DNA of 64,000 bases from Narthecium ossifragum (GCA_963920575.1 OY986975.1:15283897-15347896); one strand, 5' to 3'. Counted from the first letter of the stretch, positions 1-11,559 are shown. The notes: generated by a model not told the origin, from the letters alone. Numbers and translations: made by a program.

Positions 1-317
1 AAGACAAAGTCTTTGTTCCACGTTGGCTGCATATTGTTGCGGGTGACGCCGGAGGGACGGGTGCGCAGCACCTGGAACCCCATGGTCATGCGGACATAGA
101 CACTGGCGTCTCTCAACGCCATTAATATTGCGTCCTGGGCTTCGAGCATCGTGGCACGGAGGTACCATAGTATATGGGACTAGTAGGCCTTAGAGCCGAA
201 CCACGCTTGCCATGATGACACATCAGCCTTTAGTGTGTCACGGAAGCTCTCGACTTCGGGGTTCCGATGCGGAGGCAAGATTGGGGGTCGGGAGTTGTAG
301 AGGTGGAGGGGCTCGGG
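1..317 (-). pseudogene. coding-like remnant of unknown origin
   Basis: Reading the minus strand from about 317 down to 1 gives about 105 codons with a single stop (TAG at 182-180). The composition looks protein-like, for example PEVESFRDTLKADVSSWQAW, then after the stop LEAQDAILMALRDASVYVRM. It runs off the left edge, so it may be the 5' part of a longer gene or transposon ORF. I do not recognise the family. The plus strand here is also GC-rich, so part of the openness could come from base composition. Confidence 0.3.
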
Positions 318-869
318 TCAAGTCCACCGGAAAGAGGAGATAATGGAGAGGAGAAAGGTCGACGATGATAGGTTCACTAGAGGTGAAAATGGAAGTGGGT
401 ATCGGACAATATGGCATGTGATTTTGGTAGGAAACGTGACTGGGTCTGGCACGGTTTGCGTTGTATCGACGTTAGTAGACAGACCCGCGAGTGGAACGGA
501 GGGACCGCATCGGATTAGGCCAGTTCGGAAAGTCCAGAGATTCAATTGAGAATTTTTAAAGTTCAGGGACTTGATAAAAATTTGTTACAAAACTCAGGGA
601 CGAAAAACATATTTTAGCCTATATAGTTGTAACCACCACCCTCCACAATTCCATCTCTCTCCTAACCACCCGCTAACCATCACCATCCACTACTCCTTCA
701 CACACGTGGTTTCATCCCGATCGCATGATATATCAAGACATAACTTGAATCAGACATCGCCAGTCCTATGATAAAATACACTTGATATTATATAATAGAT
801 TATTTAATGGGCATGGATATCCATCCTATCCATAATAATGCAATAGTGTGACAAATATATATTTCCAGT
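318..869. other. intergenic, probably transposon-derived
   Basis: No gene is seen. Positions about 553-606 hold an imperfect direct repeat of the type (a)aagttcagggac / aaactcagggac, a phrase common in plant intergenic transposon debris. The rest is unremarkable AT-rich sequence. Confidence 0.4.
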
Positions 870-1003
870 GTTTTGAACTGTAGCTATATAAATATAGTAA
901 TATACATATGTGTGATGCAATCTAATGTACAGTGGTGTGTTTTGAATTGTAGCTATATAAATATACATATGTGTGATTCCAACTAATGTACAGTGATGTG
1001 TTT
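870..1003. repeat. two tandem copies of a ~66-bp AT-rich unit
   Basis: The stretch ttttgaactgtagctatat...acatatgtgtgat...taatgtacagt recurs almost unchanged about 66 bp downstream. It is a simple local tandem duplication with no coding content. Confidence 0.7.
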
Positions 1004-1998
1004 CTAGAATTTAGTAAATTTTGGGTCTTTAAATTAGCTGAAAAGCCTATTACTAGTTTAGAAATAGAAAACCTATATATTTTTGTTTGGGCTCTTTGAA
1101 TTCTACTGCAGAGTGGTTGAGAAGAGTTCACAATAGATATGATATCTTTTCTGATTTGCAGAAACTTTTGCCTTCTTTAGGAAGCAACTTGTGCTTGCAT
1201 GGAATAAAGCTAACATATACATTAATACATAACTCTCTCTATATATAAGAAAACTAAAAGCAACTTGCCCCACATGGTTGAAGAGAAGGAGGTTTTAATA
1301 ACTTCCACACAATGTGTTATACGTGCATCTTTTATGAAATATATTAATTAATCTCGTATTAGTCCTTCGAAACAATAAAAAGAGTTCATAAATTAGTCCC
1401 CAAAGTCATGACAATATCGTATTATATTATAAAAGTAGAAGAAAGATTTCAAATTGAGATCTGAGGTCAGATTGTACTGTACCTAGGAAATATACATGGG
1501 AGTATCCCAAACATTGCCGTTAGAAGCGGGACCGCGAGAGGTTTAAATTAAATTAGCATTTCTGGCACCAAAACGGCTATAACTTAAATGCTTGATCATG
1601 TTATTTTACTTGTTTCAGAGCCAATAGTTGAGTTTTTAATTATCATTGATTGCTTAACGGAACGGAAGTGGACCGGAGAGTAAATTTGAAATCTCTTGTA
1701 TATTTTTTAAAAACTGATACAAAATTTTTTAATTAGAACTATTGAAGTAGGTATCGTAGAATAGGGGACAAGATGACAGAACCCCAATGGGGGCTTTTAT
1801 GTATGGAAACAAGACTAGTGGCTCAAACTCACATGGCCCCATGGAAAAAAGAGAAAGACCAGTGACACAAGCAAGCACCTAAGAATACCCTTAAAAAAAA
1901 AGGCCATCTTATTTTAGAGAAAGAGAAAGATAAAGATAAAGAATTCACCCTAATGTATGCCTTAGTGACAGCTGTGTGTTGTTAACGAACTCTCTCTT
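1004..1998. other. upstream region of the extensin gene
   Basis: About 1 kb of AT-rich DNA with no ORF of interest. It must contain the distal promoter of the gene at 2118. I see no further confident regulatory motif. Confidence 0.4.
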
Positions 1999-2004
1999 TA
2001 TAAA
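1999..2004 (+). promoter_or_regulatory. TATA box of the extensin gene
   Basis: TATAAA within ctctctttataaagcacc lies 114-119 bp upstream of the ATG at 2118. The intervening leader is pyrimidine-rich (tctcttctcttctttct), as in many plant 5' UTRs. It would place transcription start near 2030. Confidence 0.6.
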
Positions 2005-2117
2005 GCACCACCATTGCTCTTCCTTGGAGGCAAGACACGCAGTAGCTAAGCTACTCCTCTCTGTCTTCTCTTCTCTTCTTTCTAAAGCTCTTTGGTGAGC
2101 TCCTCCGGCTGCGGCCG

Positions 2118-5100
2118 ATGAACAAGGGCTCCGGTGGCCCCGGAAGGGGTCATCTATGGCCGGCCCTAGCCGCGGCCGTGGCCGTGCTCGTGGCGATGAG
2201 CAATGTGGCCAGCGCAGCCGCAGGCGAAGCGCCGTACATCTATTCTTCGCCACCCCCGCCTTACAGTTATAAGTCTCCGCCGCCGCCCTCTCCTTCGCCG
2301 CCACCGCCGTACTACTACAAATCTCCGCCACCACCCTCTCCTTCTCCTCCGCCGCCGTACTACTATAAGTCCCCACCACCGCCCTCTCCTTCACCACCTC
2401 CCCCTTACTACTACAAATCTCCGCCACCACCCTCGCCATCACCTCCACCACCGTACTACTACAAGTCCCCTCCACCACCCTCGCCATCACCCCCACCACC
2501 TTACTACTACAAATCTCCGCCACCACCCTCGCCATCACCCCCGCCACCATACTACTACAAATCTCCGCCACCACCCTCGCCATCACCTCCACCACCTTAC
2601 TACTACAAATCTCCCCCGCCACCTTCGCCATCACCACCACCGCCCTACTACTACAAGTCCCCTCCTCCACCGGTGAAGTACCCACCACCGCCCTACTACT
2701 ACAAATCCCCTCCACCACCTTCACCATCACCCCCGCCGCCATACTACTACAAATCTCCACCACCACCATCACCGTCCCCACCACCGCCCTACTACTACAA
2801 GTCCCCACCTCCACCGGTGAAGTCTCCGCCACCACCCTACTACTATAAGTCGCCACCTCCACCGGTGAAGTCTCCGCCACCTCCCTACTACTACAAATCT
2901 CCACCACCACCATCACCGTCCCCACCACCACCCTACTACTACAAGTCCCCACCTCCACCGGTGAAGTCTCCGCCACCCCCCTACTACTACAAGTCCCCTC
3001 CACCACCAGTGAAGTACCCACCACCACCCTACTACTACAAGTCCCCTCCCCCACCGGAGAAGCAACCATCACCACCAACCTACCACTACACGCCGCCGCA
3101 CCACCACGGCCCCCTGGTGGTCGTCGTCGGCTACGTCTACTGCTACAAGTGCTACAACTGGGAACACCCCGCCGAGTCCTACAAGAAGCATCGCTTCACA
3201 GGTATTTAATTTATACTTACTTTTTTTTTTTTGAAAATTTACTTTAATTAATTTTCTTGAGTTAAATAATTATATTTAGGATGATAATGATACACACATT
3301 ATAAGTATCATAAGATTCATGGACTAATGATTAATTAATGAATACTCTTATCTTATCATAGTTCTGTACACCTAACACAGTCATACCTGCTACACGATTT
3401 CCAAAGTCCTGTCCCAAGAATTAAAGCAAACCCAACAAAAACCCATATCCTCACGTGATCCACATGAGATGATGCATGTGACTTGTTTGATGAGATGCAG
3501 GTGCCACCGTGAAGGTGACGTGCGTGGCCGGAGACAAGGAGTACGTGGCCTACGCCGAGACAGGGCTCCATGGGAAGTACAGAGCGGCGGTGGAGGGGTA
3601 TCCCTACGGCGAGTATGGAGCCAAGGGTTGTAAGGTTGAGCTCGAGGCGGCGGCCAAGGGCTCTACGTGCAACGTTCCCACCGAGCTGAACAAGGGTGCT
3701 CCTTTGAAGGTGTACTCTAAGGAGCACCTGGAGATTGTTCTTAAGGCGAAGCCATTGGCCTTTGCGCCGGAGAAGCAGTACGAGCAGTGCGAGGAGCACC
3801 ACAAGACTGCTCCGCCGTACTACTACAAGTCTCCGCCGCCTCCGGCGAAGTCCCCGCCGGCGCCCTATTACTATAAGTCGCCGCCTCCTCCGGTGAAAAA
3901 GCCGTCGCCTGCTCCCTACTACTATAAGTCTCCGCCTCCTCCGGTGAAGAAGCCACCAACTCCTTACTACTACAAGTCGCCGCCGCCACCCGCTAAATCT
4001 CCACCAGCTCCGTACTACTATAAGTCTCCGCCTCCTCCGGTGAAGAAGCCATCAACTCCTTACTACTACAAGTCGCCGCCGCCGCCATACAAGTACCAGT
4101 CTCCGCCGCCTCCGGTGAAGTCGCCGCCACCACAGTACTACTACAAGTCTCCTCCACCACCGTCTCCATCTCCACCACCGCCGTACTACTACAAGTCACC
4201 TCCTCCGCCGGAGAAGATACAACCAGCTCCTTACTACTATAAGTCACCACCTCCACCACCATATAAGTACACGTCGCCACCGCCGCCGGTGAAGTCGCCG
4301 CCACCACCGTACTACTACAAGTCTCCTCCACCACCGTCTCCATCTCCACCACCGCCGTACTACTACAAGTCACCTCCTCCGGCGGAGAAAATACAGCCAG
4401 CTCCTTACTACTATAAGTCACCACCTCCACCACCATACAAGTACACGTCGCCACCGCCGCCGGTGAAGTCGCCGCCACCACCGTACTACTACAACTCTCC
4501 TCCACCACCGTCTCCATCTCCACCACCGCCGTACTACTACAAGTCACCTCCTCCGCCGGAGAAGATACAGCCAGCTCCTTACTACTATAAGTCACCACCT
4601 CCACCACCATACAAGTACACGTCGCCACCGCCGCCGGTGAAGTCTCCACCACCACCGTACTACTACAAATCGCCGCCACCACCCTCACCGTCTCCTCCAC
4701 CGCCTTATTATTACAAGTCCCCACCTCCTCCAGTAGAGCATCCATCGCCGCCATACTACTATAAATCTCCGCCACCACCATCTCCCTCCCCACCGCCACC
4801 TTACTACTATAAGTCGCCGCCGCCACCTTCACCATCTCCACCACCGCCCTACTACTACAAGTCACCACCTCCTCCATCCCCATCACCTCCACCACCCTAC
4901 TACTACAAATCCCCGCCGCCACCTTCGCCATCTCCACCACCACCTTACTACTACAAATCACCACCACCACCTTCTCCATCACCTCCACCACCATACTACT
5001 ACAAATCTCCGCCGCCACCATCCCCATCTCCTCCACCACCGTACTACTACAAGTCACCACCTCCGCCCTCGCCATCTCCTCCACCACCGTACTACTACAA

Positions 5101-5845
5101 GTCACCACCTCCGCCATCGCCATCTCCACCACCACCCTACTATTACAAGTCTCCGCCGCCACCATCTCCATCTCCTCCACCACCCTACTATTACAAGTCT
5201 CCGCCGCCACCATCTCCATCTCCTCCACCACCCTACTACTACAAATCACCACCCCCGCCATCCCCATCCCCTCCACCACCTTACTACTACAAATCTCCTC
5301 CGCCACCATCCCCATCTCCTCCGCCACCCTATTACTACAAGTCCCCTCCGCCACCCTCTCCATCACCTCCGCCACCCTACTACTACAAGTCCCCACCACC
5401 ACCATCGCCATCTCCTCCACCACCCTACTATTACAAGTCTCCTCCGCCACCCTCTCCTTCACCTCCGCCACCTTACTACTACAAATCACCACCACCTCCT
5501 TCTCCTTCACCTCCACCACCCTACTACTACAAGTCCCCACCACCACCATCCCCATCTCCACCACCCCCATACTACTACAACTCCCCACCACCACCATCCC
5601 CATCTCCACCACCTCCCTACTATTACAAATCCCCACCACCACCATCGCCCTCTCCTCCACCACCCTACTACTACAAGTCTCCTCCCCCACCATCACCTTC
5701 TCCTCCTCCCCCCTACCACTACATCTCCCCGCCGCCACCGTCGCCGTCTCCTCCTCCTCCCTACCACTACAAATCCCCACCACCCCCGTCTCTCTCCCCA
5801 CCTCCCTACATCTACTCCTCCCCACCACCACCCTACGAGTCCTAA
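2118..5845 (+). CDS. hybrid extensin with internal Pollen Ole e 1 domain
   Basis: The CDS joins 2118..3201 and 3501..5845 (1,142 residues). The intron 3202-3500 has GT/AG ends and phase 1, and its removal restores the frame (Thr361-Gly362-Ala363). Residues 1 to about 33 form a signal peptide with a hydrophobic Ala/Val core ending ASA. Residues about 37-320 are extensin repeats (SPPPP blocks separated by YYYK). Residues about 334-458 form an Ole e 1 fold: VVVVGYVYCYKC, with six cysteines at 342, 345, 369, 405, 418 and 458. Residues about 465-1142 are a longer extensin block ending PPPPYES. In the extensin family, Ser-Pro4 is hydroxylated and arabinosylated and YYY motifs form intermolecular tyrosine cross-links, so the product should be a structural wall glycoprotein. 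The Ole e 1 domain between two rods recalls pistil extensin-like and other chimeric hydroxyproline-rich proteins. A single-exon model would stop shortly after the donor, so splicing is required for the second half. Large antisense ORFs here are shadows of the Pro codons. Confidence 0.9.
3202..3500 (+). other. intron of the extensin gene
   Basis: The donor ACAG|GTATTT and acceptor GATGCAG|GTGCC are canonical. The intron falls inside the Ole e 1 domain, between its CxxC and third cysteine. It is AT-rich against GC-rich exons and contains in-frame stops. Confidence 0.9.
4762..5784 (+). repeat. 48-bp tandem array encoding SPPPPSPSPPPPYYYK
   Basis: About 21 consecutive 48-bp units each encode the 16-residue SPPPPSPSPPPPYYYK. 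The last units drift to YYYN, YHYI and YHYK. Units vary mainly at third codon positions, so selection on the peptide or old expansion is likelier than very recent slippage. Upstream (4130-4680) a longer composite unit with EKIQPAP and PYKYTSPPPPVK is repeated three times. Confidence 0.9.
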
Positions 5846-5881
5846 ACCCACCAGATCAGTCCTCCTCCCCTCCTCCACCAT

Positions 5882-5994
5882 GTAAGTTCATCATCTCCTC
5901 CATTATTTACCACTCTTTCATGCATTACAATGCAATCATGCATCATCTTCAAACGATCTCTAATTAACAACAATTTATTTCTTCTTAATTGCAG
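5882..5994 (+). other. probable intron in the 3' UTR of the extensin gene
   Basis: Downstream of the stop codon, ACCAT|GTAAGT is a strong donor, and a pyrimidine/T-rich stretch leads to TTAATTGCAG|ATTATG 113 bp later. No coding frame needs this intron, so it would be a 3'-UTR intron starting about 37 nt after the stop. Confidence 0.5.
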
Positions 5995-6385
5995 ATTATG
6001 ATAATGCTAGCAAAATAAGGGAGTTCTCATCATCATCATCACCATCTTCTAGTCTAAGTGTGTGGACATCATGGATCAATAATCTCCTGAGCAACGCCAG
6101 AGAGAGCTCTTCCATCACTGACTACTATAGTCCTCCAAGGTCTACGTCTTCTCTCATGGCGGCTCTTCTTCTACATGCTATGGTGTTGGCCACGTCTAGA
6201 ATCAAATGCACAGTTCGGAGGGAAGAGGGCAACATCGGTAGCATGTATAGTTTTTGTTTGTTTGATTCCCATCTCTTTGGTTTGAGAGTATCATTCGTTG
6301 CATGGCTTGTAGGTAGTATAGTATAGTATAGTATCATACCCTAAATTCGATTCAGGCTAAGATCTTGTATGTTCACTCTCTGGGT

Positions 6386-6391
6386 AATAAA
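6386..6391 (+). terminator. poly(A) signal of the extensin gene
   Basis: AATAAA in gggtaataaaaaaac, about 540 bp after the stop codon, preceded by a T/G-rich stretch. It is the best candidate 3' end for the extensin transcript. Confidence 0.5.
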
Positions 6392-7413
6392 AAAACTTTG
6401 TGGTTTGTCACTTTCTGGCCTCTACTTAACAAGAAACGAGACGAGACATAAAAACGAGGTAGAAGAATAGAAGAACGAAGAAATCCATGCAAACGTGGGA
6501 AACTACGTCAGCTTACACATGACATATATGCATGTAAGAAAGCAGTGTAGGAACACTGTAGAGGGGGTTAATTAATGGAGAAATCAGAGCATCTAAGAAA
6601 GCTATAATGTGCAGCAGAAAAGAAGACACAGAGAACAAGTCTGAGAAAGCAGTGGGGTTGGTGCCTGCATGTCAGCTTTAACTCGAGCAAGTCGGTTTAT
6701 ATATATGGCTTCTTCCACTGTGTTTTGCATTGGCCTCCTGGCTGCTCCCTCCAATTAAAGACAGCTTTTGTGCAGCTGGCCTCTGATTGCTATGTTGATA
6801 TTAACCCATCATACTGGGTGGGGGAAGCCATAGCTGGATATCCACTTTGGGAACTGCAGTGCTTTTTCTTAAAAAAGTGGCTGTTGGCCTGCCCCATCCC
6901 AAATTCAAATGCATGCCACAAGATCTTTGGATCCCAGCATGTGTACTTAATTATACCTTTTAACAATATACGTCATTTATCTTAATTTTATCCATATATC
7001 AATTTTATAAGGAGCAATAACGGTTAACATGCATTAATTTATATCCCTTAAGTTTCTTTATATATATTCTCTAAGTTTGCTTTATATAAACATGCATTAA
7101 TTCATATCAACCTAAGTTCTATTAATATTATCTTATGCAATATGCAAATATGCAAAGACTTATATTTATATTTATTTTATATACCCTAAGTTAGACTTAT
7201 AATATTTTATTTTATATTTTATATTTTATATTTTATTGGCTATGTTTTATGGTGGCAGTGAATAAAAAGCTATGACCAACCTTCGAATCCTGGACCACCT
7301 ACGCGTCAACACAGCCGTCTAACCAGACAAACTACAGGGAGTTTGTTAAGATTTTATATTAACAATAACTAAACACTGTGCCAGGGGCACATGTGAGCAC
7401 TAGTATATATATA
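6392..7413. other. intergenic AT-rich DNA
   Basis: No supported gene. It holds a short tattt/attttat microsatellite at about 7205-7238. Near 7250-7340 is a phrase (cgaatcctggaccacc...ccagacaaactacaggg) of the sort found in old plant transposon remnants, but no boundaries are visible. Confidence 0.4.
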
Positions 7414-7662
7414 CTAGTAAATCCCCCTATCACCTGGTAGGGTAACTACCCTCTCTCCCCATCTCCCCTACTAACTCCCCACTAACCCCCCTAACTCCCC
7501 CCACTAACTTTCCACCTCTCTCACTAACTCCCCCACTAACTTCTCACCTCTCCCACTAACTCCCCTCCACCTAGGCTCCACCTAGGATCATCCCTGCCAC
7601 ATAGGACGCCATCAGGACAAACCAAAAGTTTCATTGTTAACCATCCTGCTATATAAGGATGA
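7414..7662 (-). mobile_element. candidate miniature Helitron, non-autonomous
   Basis: On the minus strand the segment starts TCATCCTTATATAGCAGG (7662 inward) and ends GGGGGATTTACTAG, with CTAG at 7417-7414. Host A lies at 7413 and host T at 7663, the A|T insertion expected for Helitrons. A small inverted repeat (GGTAG/CTACC, about 7437-7453) lies 20-25 nt inside the 3' end, where a hairpin is expected. The last bases match those of the larger Helitron at 29279 (ATTTACTAG). The interior is a C-rich simple repeat with no coding capacity. Confidence 0.45.
7430..7568. repeat. C-rich simple repeat (ctaactcccc)n
   Basis: Imperfect tandem iteration of cactaactcccc-like units with interspersed ctctccc. 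It fills most of the candidate mini-Helitron. Confidence 0.7.
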
Positions 7663-7834
7663 TATAAATATCATGTCCGTGTGTTTCAAAGACTAGTTAC
7701 TTTGAGTTGGTTAACATAAAACCTAATCGGCATAAAAAATTATTTATATATGTTCCTTTTTTTAAAAAACTTATCTTAGCTAAAAACCAAGGGCTTAAGC
7801 TAGCATCTTTTTATGATCAAAGACTTTATGTAGA

Positions 7835-8416
7835 TGGCGCAGGGTAAGCGTGGATCTCTCAATGGGAGAGACAACCAAACTCTTTATGGGAGAGAAAATC
7901 AGAATTCTCAAGAGGAGAAAACTAACTCAATTTTATTCATCCAAAAACTAACTCTTTACAAACTCTAAGGCCTCCTTTTATAGGATTAAGGAAAGACCAA
8001 CTCAACTAAAACATGGACTCAACCATCAAATCCTAATCCAAGTCCTAAAGCCGAAATTAAACCCGGAATTCAAAAGAAAGGAGAAATCCTACTAAAACTA
8101 GGAAATTTACCAAAAATAGAAACCGATAAACTGCCTAAAAAAGAAAGTTTTCACTAAAACTGAGATTTTAGATCAAAGGAAAAGGAATTTGACGATTTGA
8201 CGAGTAGTCATGGAGAGATCAAAGATCTCTGATGACTAATGATGGGCTCGTCGAGCCGGTCATTTCGACTGGTCGCACGCCCCGATCGGACACTCGGATC
8301 AAAAGTTATGGCCATCCAAAGATCTCAATCGAACGGATGGGATCCGAATGCGTCCGGATCGCCTCGAGAGCTGCTCCGGATCGGACTCGATCAGGTCTGC
8401 CCTTGATCCTGCATCA
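7835..8416 (-). mobile_element. solo LTR, 582 bp
   Basis: The ends are TGGCGCAGGGT and ATCCTGCATCA (imperfect inverted termini, TG...CA). They are flanked by a perfect 5-bp duplication GTAGA at 7830-7834 and 8417-8421. In the minus orientation it has a TATA box (CTATAAAAGGAGG, around 7976-7988) and, about 50 bp downstream, GAATAAAA, an LTR-like promoter/poly(A) layout. No internal domain is attached, so it is a solo LTR produced by LTR-LTR recombination. The superfamily is not assigned. Confidence 0.75.
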
Positions 8417-8578
8417 GTAGACCGAGACTTTATGTCAAATCTTAATTAAAATAATCTTGGAAAGCATGAGGTATACACAGAAAAAGAATTACATGGAAAG
8501 GTGCATGGTATATAAAAATTCAGATTTTAAGAGGGAACTGAGATAATTGAATGGCGTATATTTCATACGGGGTATACA

Positions 8579-9013
8579 TGTTGGACTTGATCCACACGTA
8601 CACATAAGGACAATCATTTTCACAACAAACCTATCTTAAGTGGTTCATTAAGTTATCAATTTGAATTTAAATTGATATGTCAATTGAGATTGTGATAACC
8701 ATATCTTAACAGAAGATATTTCTGAATGGATTAGGATTATCTATCTGTTAATATAAATAGTGACTTGGTCCCCTCTCGACTATGGATGTTGTTTATGTTC
8801 ATCCATCTACCACACATAAGGAGTAGCAAGAGGGTGGAAACCAAGAATCCCACACCGTGAAGATCAGGAGGAGTAAGGAGTAGGGAGCAAGGGAGTCGAA
8901 GATCAAAACTTCCATAATAATGATTACTAGCGATGTCGGTATGTATTTAATCAGATAAAGTCTTAGATCTGCATGTTGAATGTCGTAGATGGATATGGTT
9001 TTCTTTTCCAACA
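8579..9013 (+). mobile_element. 5' LTR of a Copia-like element with primer-binding site
   Basis: 435 bp bounded by TGTTGGA and TCCAACA. It contains a TATA-like ttaatataaatag at about 8748-8760. Immediately downstream, TGGCATTCGAGCG at 9015-9027 is a variant of the initiator-Met tRNA primer-binding site (TGGTATCAGAGC). This marks a 5' LTR rather than a solo LTR. No matching 3' LTR or pol gene follows, and the flanking five bases differ. The leader at 9028-9235 appears to run straight into a host gene fragment. Confidence 0.65.
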
Positions 9014-9304
9014 ATGGCATTCGAGCGAGGTTCTCTGTTGCTTCTTGTTCTTGCTATGCGTTGAGATCTAATATCTAGATCTATACGGTGTGTTTTCTTT
9101 GATCTATTAAATCTGGATTTATAAGGTTTTAATGCTATGAGTTTTCACGCAATCGATGCATAAAGTCATCTTAACGTCCTTCGATGGCTTTAGTCCGGTC
9201 TGCACCGTTTCTAAATAGCGGCGGCAGTGGCATGTATGGACTCCGATCCGGAGGACGAGGATGAAGAGTTTAAGTTTGCGCACGCCACTGGAGGAGAGGG
9301 GGTC

Positions 9305-11559
9305 TGTGAGGACCCGTTCCTCTAACCTGGTTCGATCGCGTAGGTCGGGGGTCGTGCCATGTTGGTCTGTTTCCGCGACGAACTCGATCTGCTTGATTGC
9401 ATTGTTGATTTTGGACCCCAAGGGTAATTTGGTAAATTGTACCTTGGCGGTCGGTTTCACCCCTGCGTAGTGCACACACTGCCTTGGATTGATATATGTA
9501 TTTGATTAGATCCTTATAAGCGCTCTTGATCGGAAGATCGGAGCTCAATCGGGAAAGATCGAAACGGACAATCGATCGGCACTTTAGCAGGTCGGTTCGT
9601 CACTGTAGAAGGCAGGTCGGTTCACGAGTCGGTTCGTGAACACTGTATAAGGTCGGCACAAGATCTTATAAGTACCCCATTACCTCTTCCTTTCCATGCC
9701 TCCCGCGTTCCTTCTTCTCCTTCCTTCCCATCATGAGGGAAGCCTTGAGGGAGAGAGCTCCGGCAGCGTTCTCCGTCGAGCTTGGAGGCGACGACGACAA
9801 GGGAGGAGTTGGTTTGAGGACGGATTAGCGTAGTAAGGTAGGGTTCTTGTGTTTAGCTTGAGTTTAGCTTGCGTTAAGCTAATATGTGGATCAGGTTGTT
9901 TGCTCTTTGATTTTTTCTTGCTATATGATACTTCTAGGGTTGTTTGATTACTGATTGAAGTTTCATTGGATTTCGTTTGGATTTAATCTCGATTTAAGCA
10001 TCTTTTCCTCATCTATTTTCTGGATTTTCTGTTCTTCATTGAGACTGCCCGTTCGAGCCCATATCGGAGCACTTTACGTGCATAATCTCGGGAAACCTTC
10101 AACATAAAAGTTGGAGATCCTTGAGTCTTCTTCCAAACCCAGTTGATTTCATATTTTTCTGATTTGTCTATGGATTTTGGTGAATTTTTATCCCAAGCTG
10201 TGTCAGAACAGAACTTCCAGATTTTATGCCTTACATAGGCTCTACGGTCGACCATCGCATAAACCGTAAGCCTCTGTTGCCACTTTGGTTCCCCAGGGTC
10301 GATGATCCGATCGACTGCCAGCTTTTGACTCACCTCAAGGTCGACCGTCGCATCGACCGCCAGTCTTGAATAGGGATTTTTCGTGTTTCCTTGATTGAGT
10401 TTCTTTCATGATATATCTACCGCCAATGATGTTAGGAAGCATTCATGTTATTATCAGTGGATTTTCGAGGGTTTTTGCGAGTATTTTGGATGTGGTTTAA
10501 CAATAGACATAAATTGTGAAATTTTGGTTTTATATCAATGTTCACATGTTATAAACTTGCTTTACTGTTGTTAGCGGCATGTGGTTCCGCTGTATGAACT
10601 AATGCTTATTTATGTATCACCCTTTACTAGCAGGGATGATATACCTAGACATGTATACTGCTTGGCATACTGTTGCATGTTCTGATTTAACTATGTGCGT
10701 GTGAACATTGCATGTACTTTTGTTTCCATTAGAAGCATTAGACTATGACGTGGGTGAATTGGGGTTTCATCGATCTGGGGGCTCGGGCAGCTCGGATCTA
10801 GCCTTAGGACTGAAACTGGATAGCAAGGTTTAAGATCCGATTATAATGTTAAATCTATGTTATCAAGGATGTTGTCTAGCTGGCTGGAATTACTCTGATT
10901 GAGATGTAGAGGTCATCCAGGGTTCCGTCTTAGTCTCGCTCTCAGTACTGCAATAGGGGAAGTTACGTACCACCCTGGGTCCTACCCATGTTGTTTCAGC
11001 ATTGGAGCGCTTTGTTTGGGTGGGACGCATGTTGACTGAGGATGTCATCAGAATGCGTGCCCTAGGGGTAGACGGTGTACGTAACATGTGTTTTCCCCTA
11101 CAGATAAGATAAAAACCTAGGCTTTACTGTCCCCTTTCCTTTGTAAATGGCATAGAGTAGAACCTTAATAAGCTTTGTTGCTCACTCCTACCTGATCTAT
11201 GTTTGCAAGTACAGGCGTCAGCGTTTCCGTAACTCCTAACAGATCAGCTTTTGATGGCACGTCAGCTTCTGGAGGCGTTTGAGATTTCTGGATATTCTAT
11301 GACATCATTGACAGTTTTTGTATATAGATATCCTTCAAGAATCATGTTAAATGTATAATTTCCCTTATCATGATTTTTGTATCTATGTACAAATCAACAG
11401 TATATGATCTTTAATGAATTAGTGGAATATCAATCTTGCCCAGATTAATTGTTAAGACTTTTAGAAATTTTATCTTATTATAATGCGTCATAAATGAATT
11501 GAATAGATTAGAAACCCTCATGCTCCGACTGAATGGGTTTTCTGAGTCGGGGTATGACA
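9305..11559 (+). mobile_element. solo LTR unit 1 of the TGTGAGGAC...TGACA family
   Basis: 2,255 bp starting TGTGAGGACC and ending GGGGTATGACA. The flanks are GGGTC (9300-9304) and AGATC (11560-11564). The unoccupied copy B reads GGATC at this point, so the duplication was GGATC with one later change on each side. A TATA box (cttataagtacccc) lies about 360 bp in at 9665. There is no coding capacity. The long transcribed part contains palindromic GGTCGAC words. The TG...CA ends, 5-bp duplication, promoter and lack of an internal domain suggest a solo LTR of a Ty3/gypsy element with very long LTRs; the GGGGCGTGACA-type end is common in Tekay/Del-like LTRs. A short non-autonomous element is the alternative. 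Confidence 0.7.
10225..10370 (+). repeat. palindromic GGTCGAC word array in LTR unit 1
   Basis: Three spaced inverted-repeat words: GGTCGACCATCG, GGTCGATGATCCGATCGAC and GGTCGACCGTCGCATCGACC. The last two are followed by GCCAG. Each can fold on itself. They lie about 560-700 bp downstream of the LTR TATA box. Confidence 0.6.

Noticed and set aside
4762..5784. CRISPR-like or satellite array with a 48-bp period
   Set aside because: Units are contiguous without unique spacers and encode extensin peptides in frame.
1945..5831. Long minus-strand ORFs of 377 and 612 codons opposite the extensin gene
   Set aside because: They are antisense readings of (CCN)n proline and TAC tyrosine codons, giving monotonous CSSR/VVE repeats. 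The plus frame has a signal peptide, conserved Ole e 1 cysteines and splice sites.
7821..8435. agactttatgt on both sides as an 11-bp target duplication of a Mutator-like element
   Set aside because: A better solution exists: a perfect GTAGA duplication directly abutting TG...CA termini with LTR promoter signals. The 11-bp word then lies in the host on both sides.
8579..9013. Solo LTR interpretation
   Set aside because: The five bases on each side do not match, and a primer-binding site follows immediately, so it is a 5' LTR of a truncated element.
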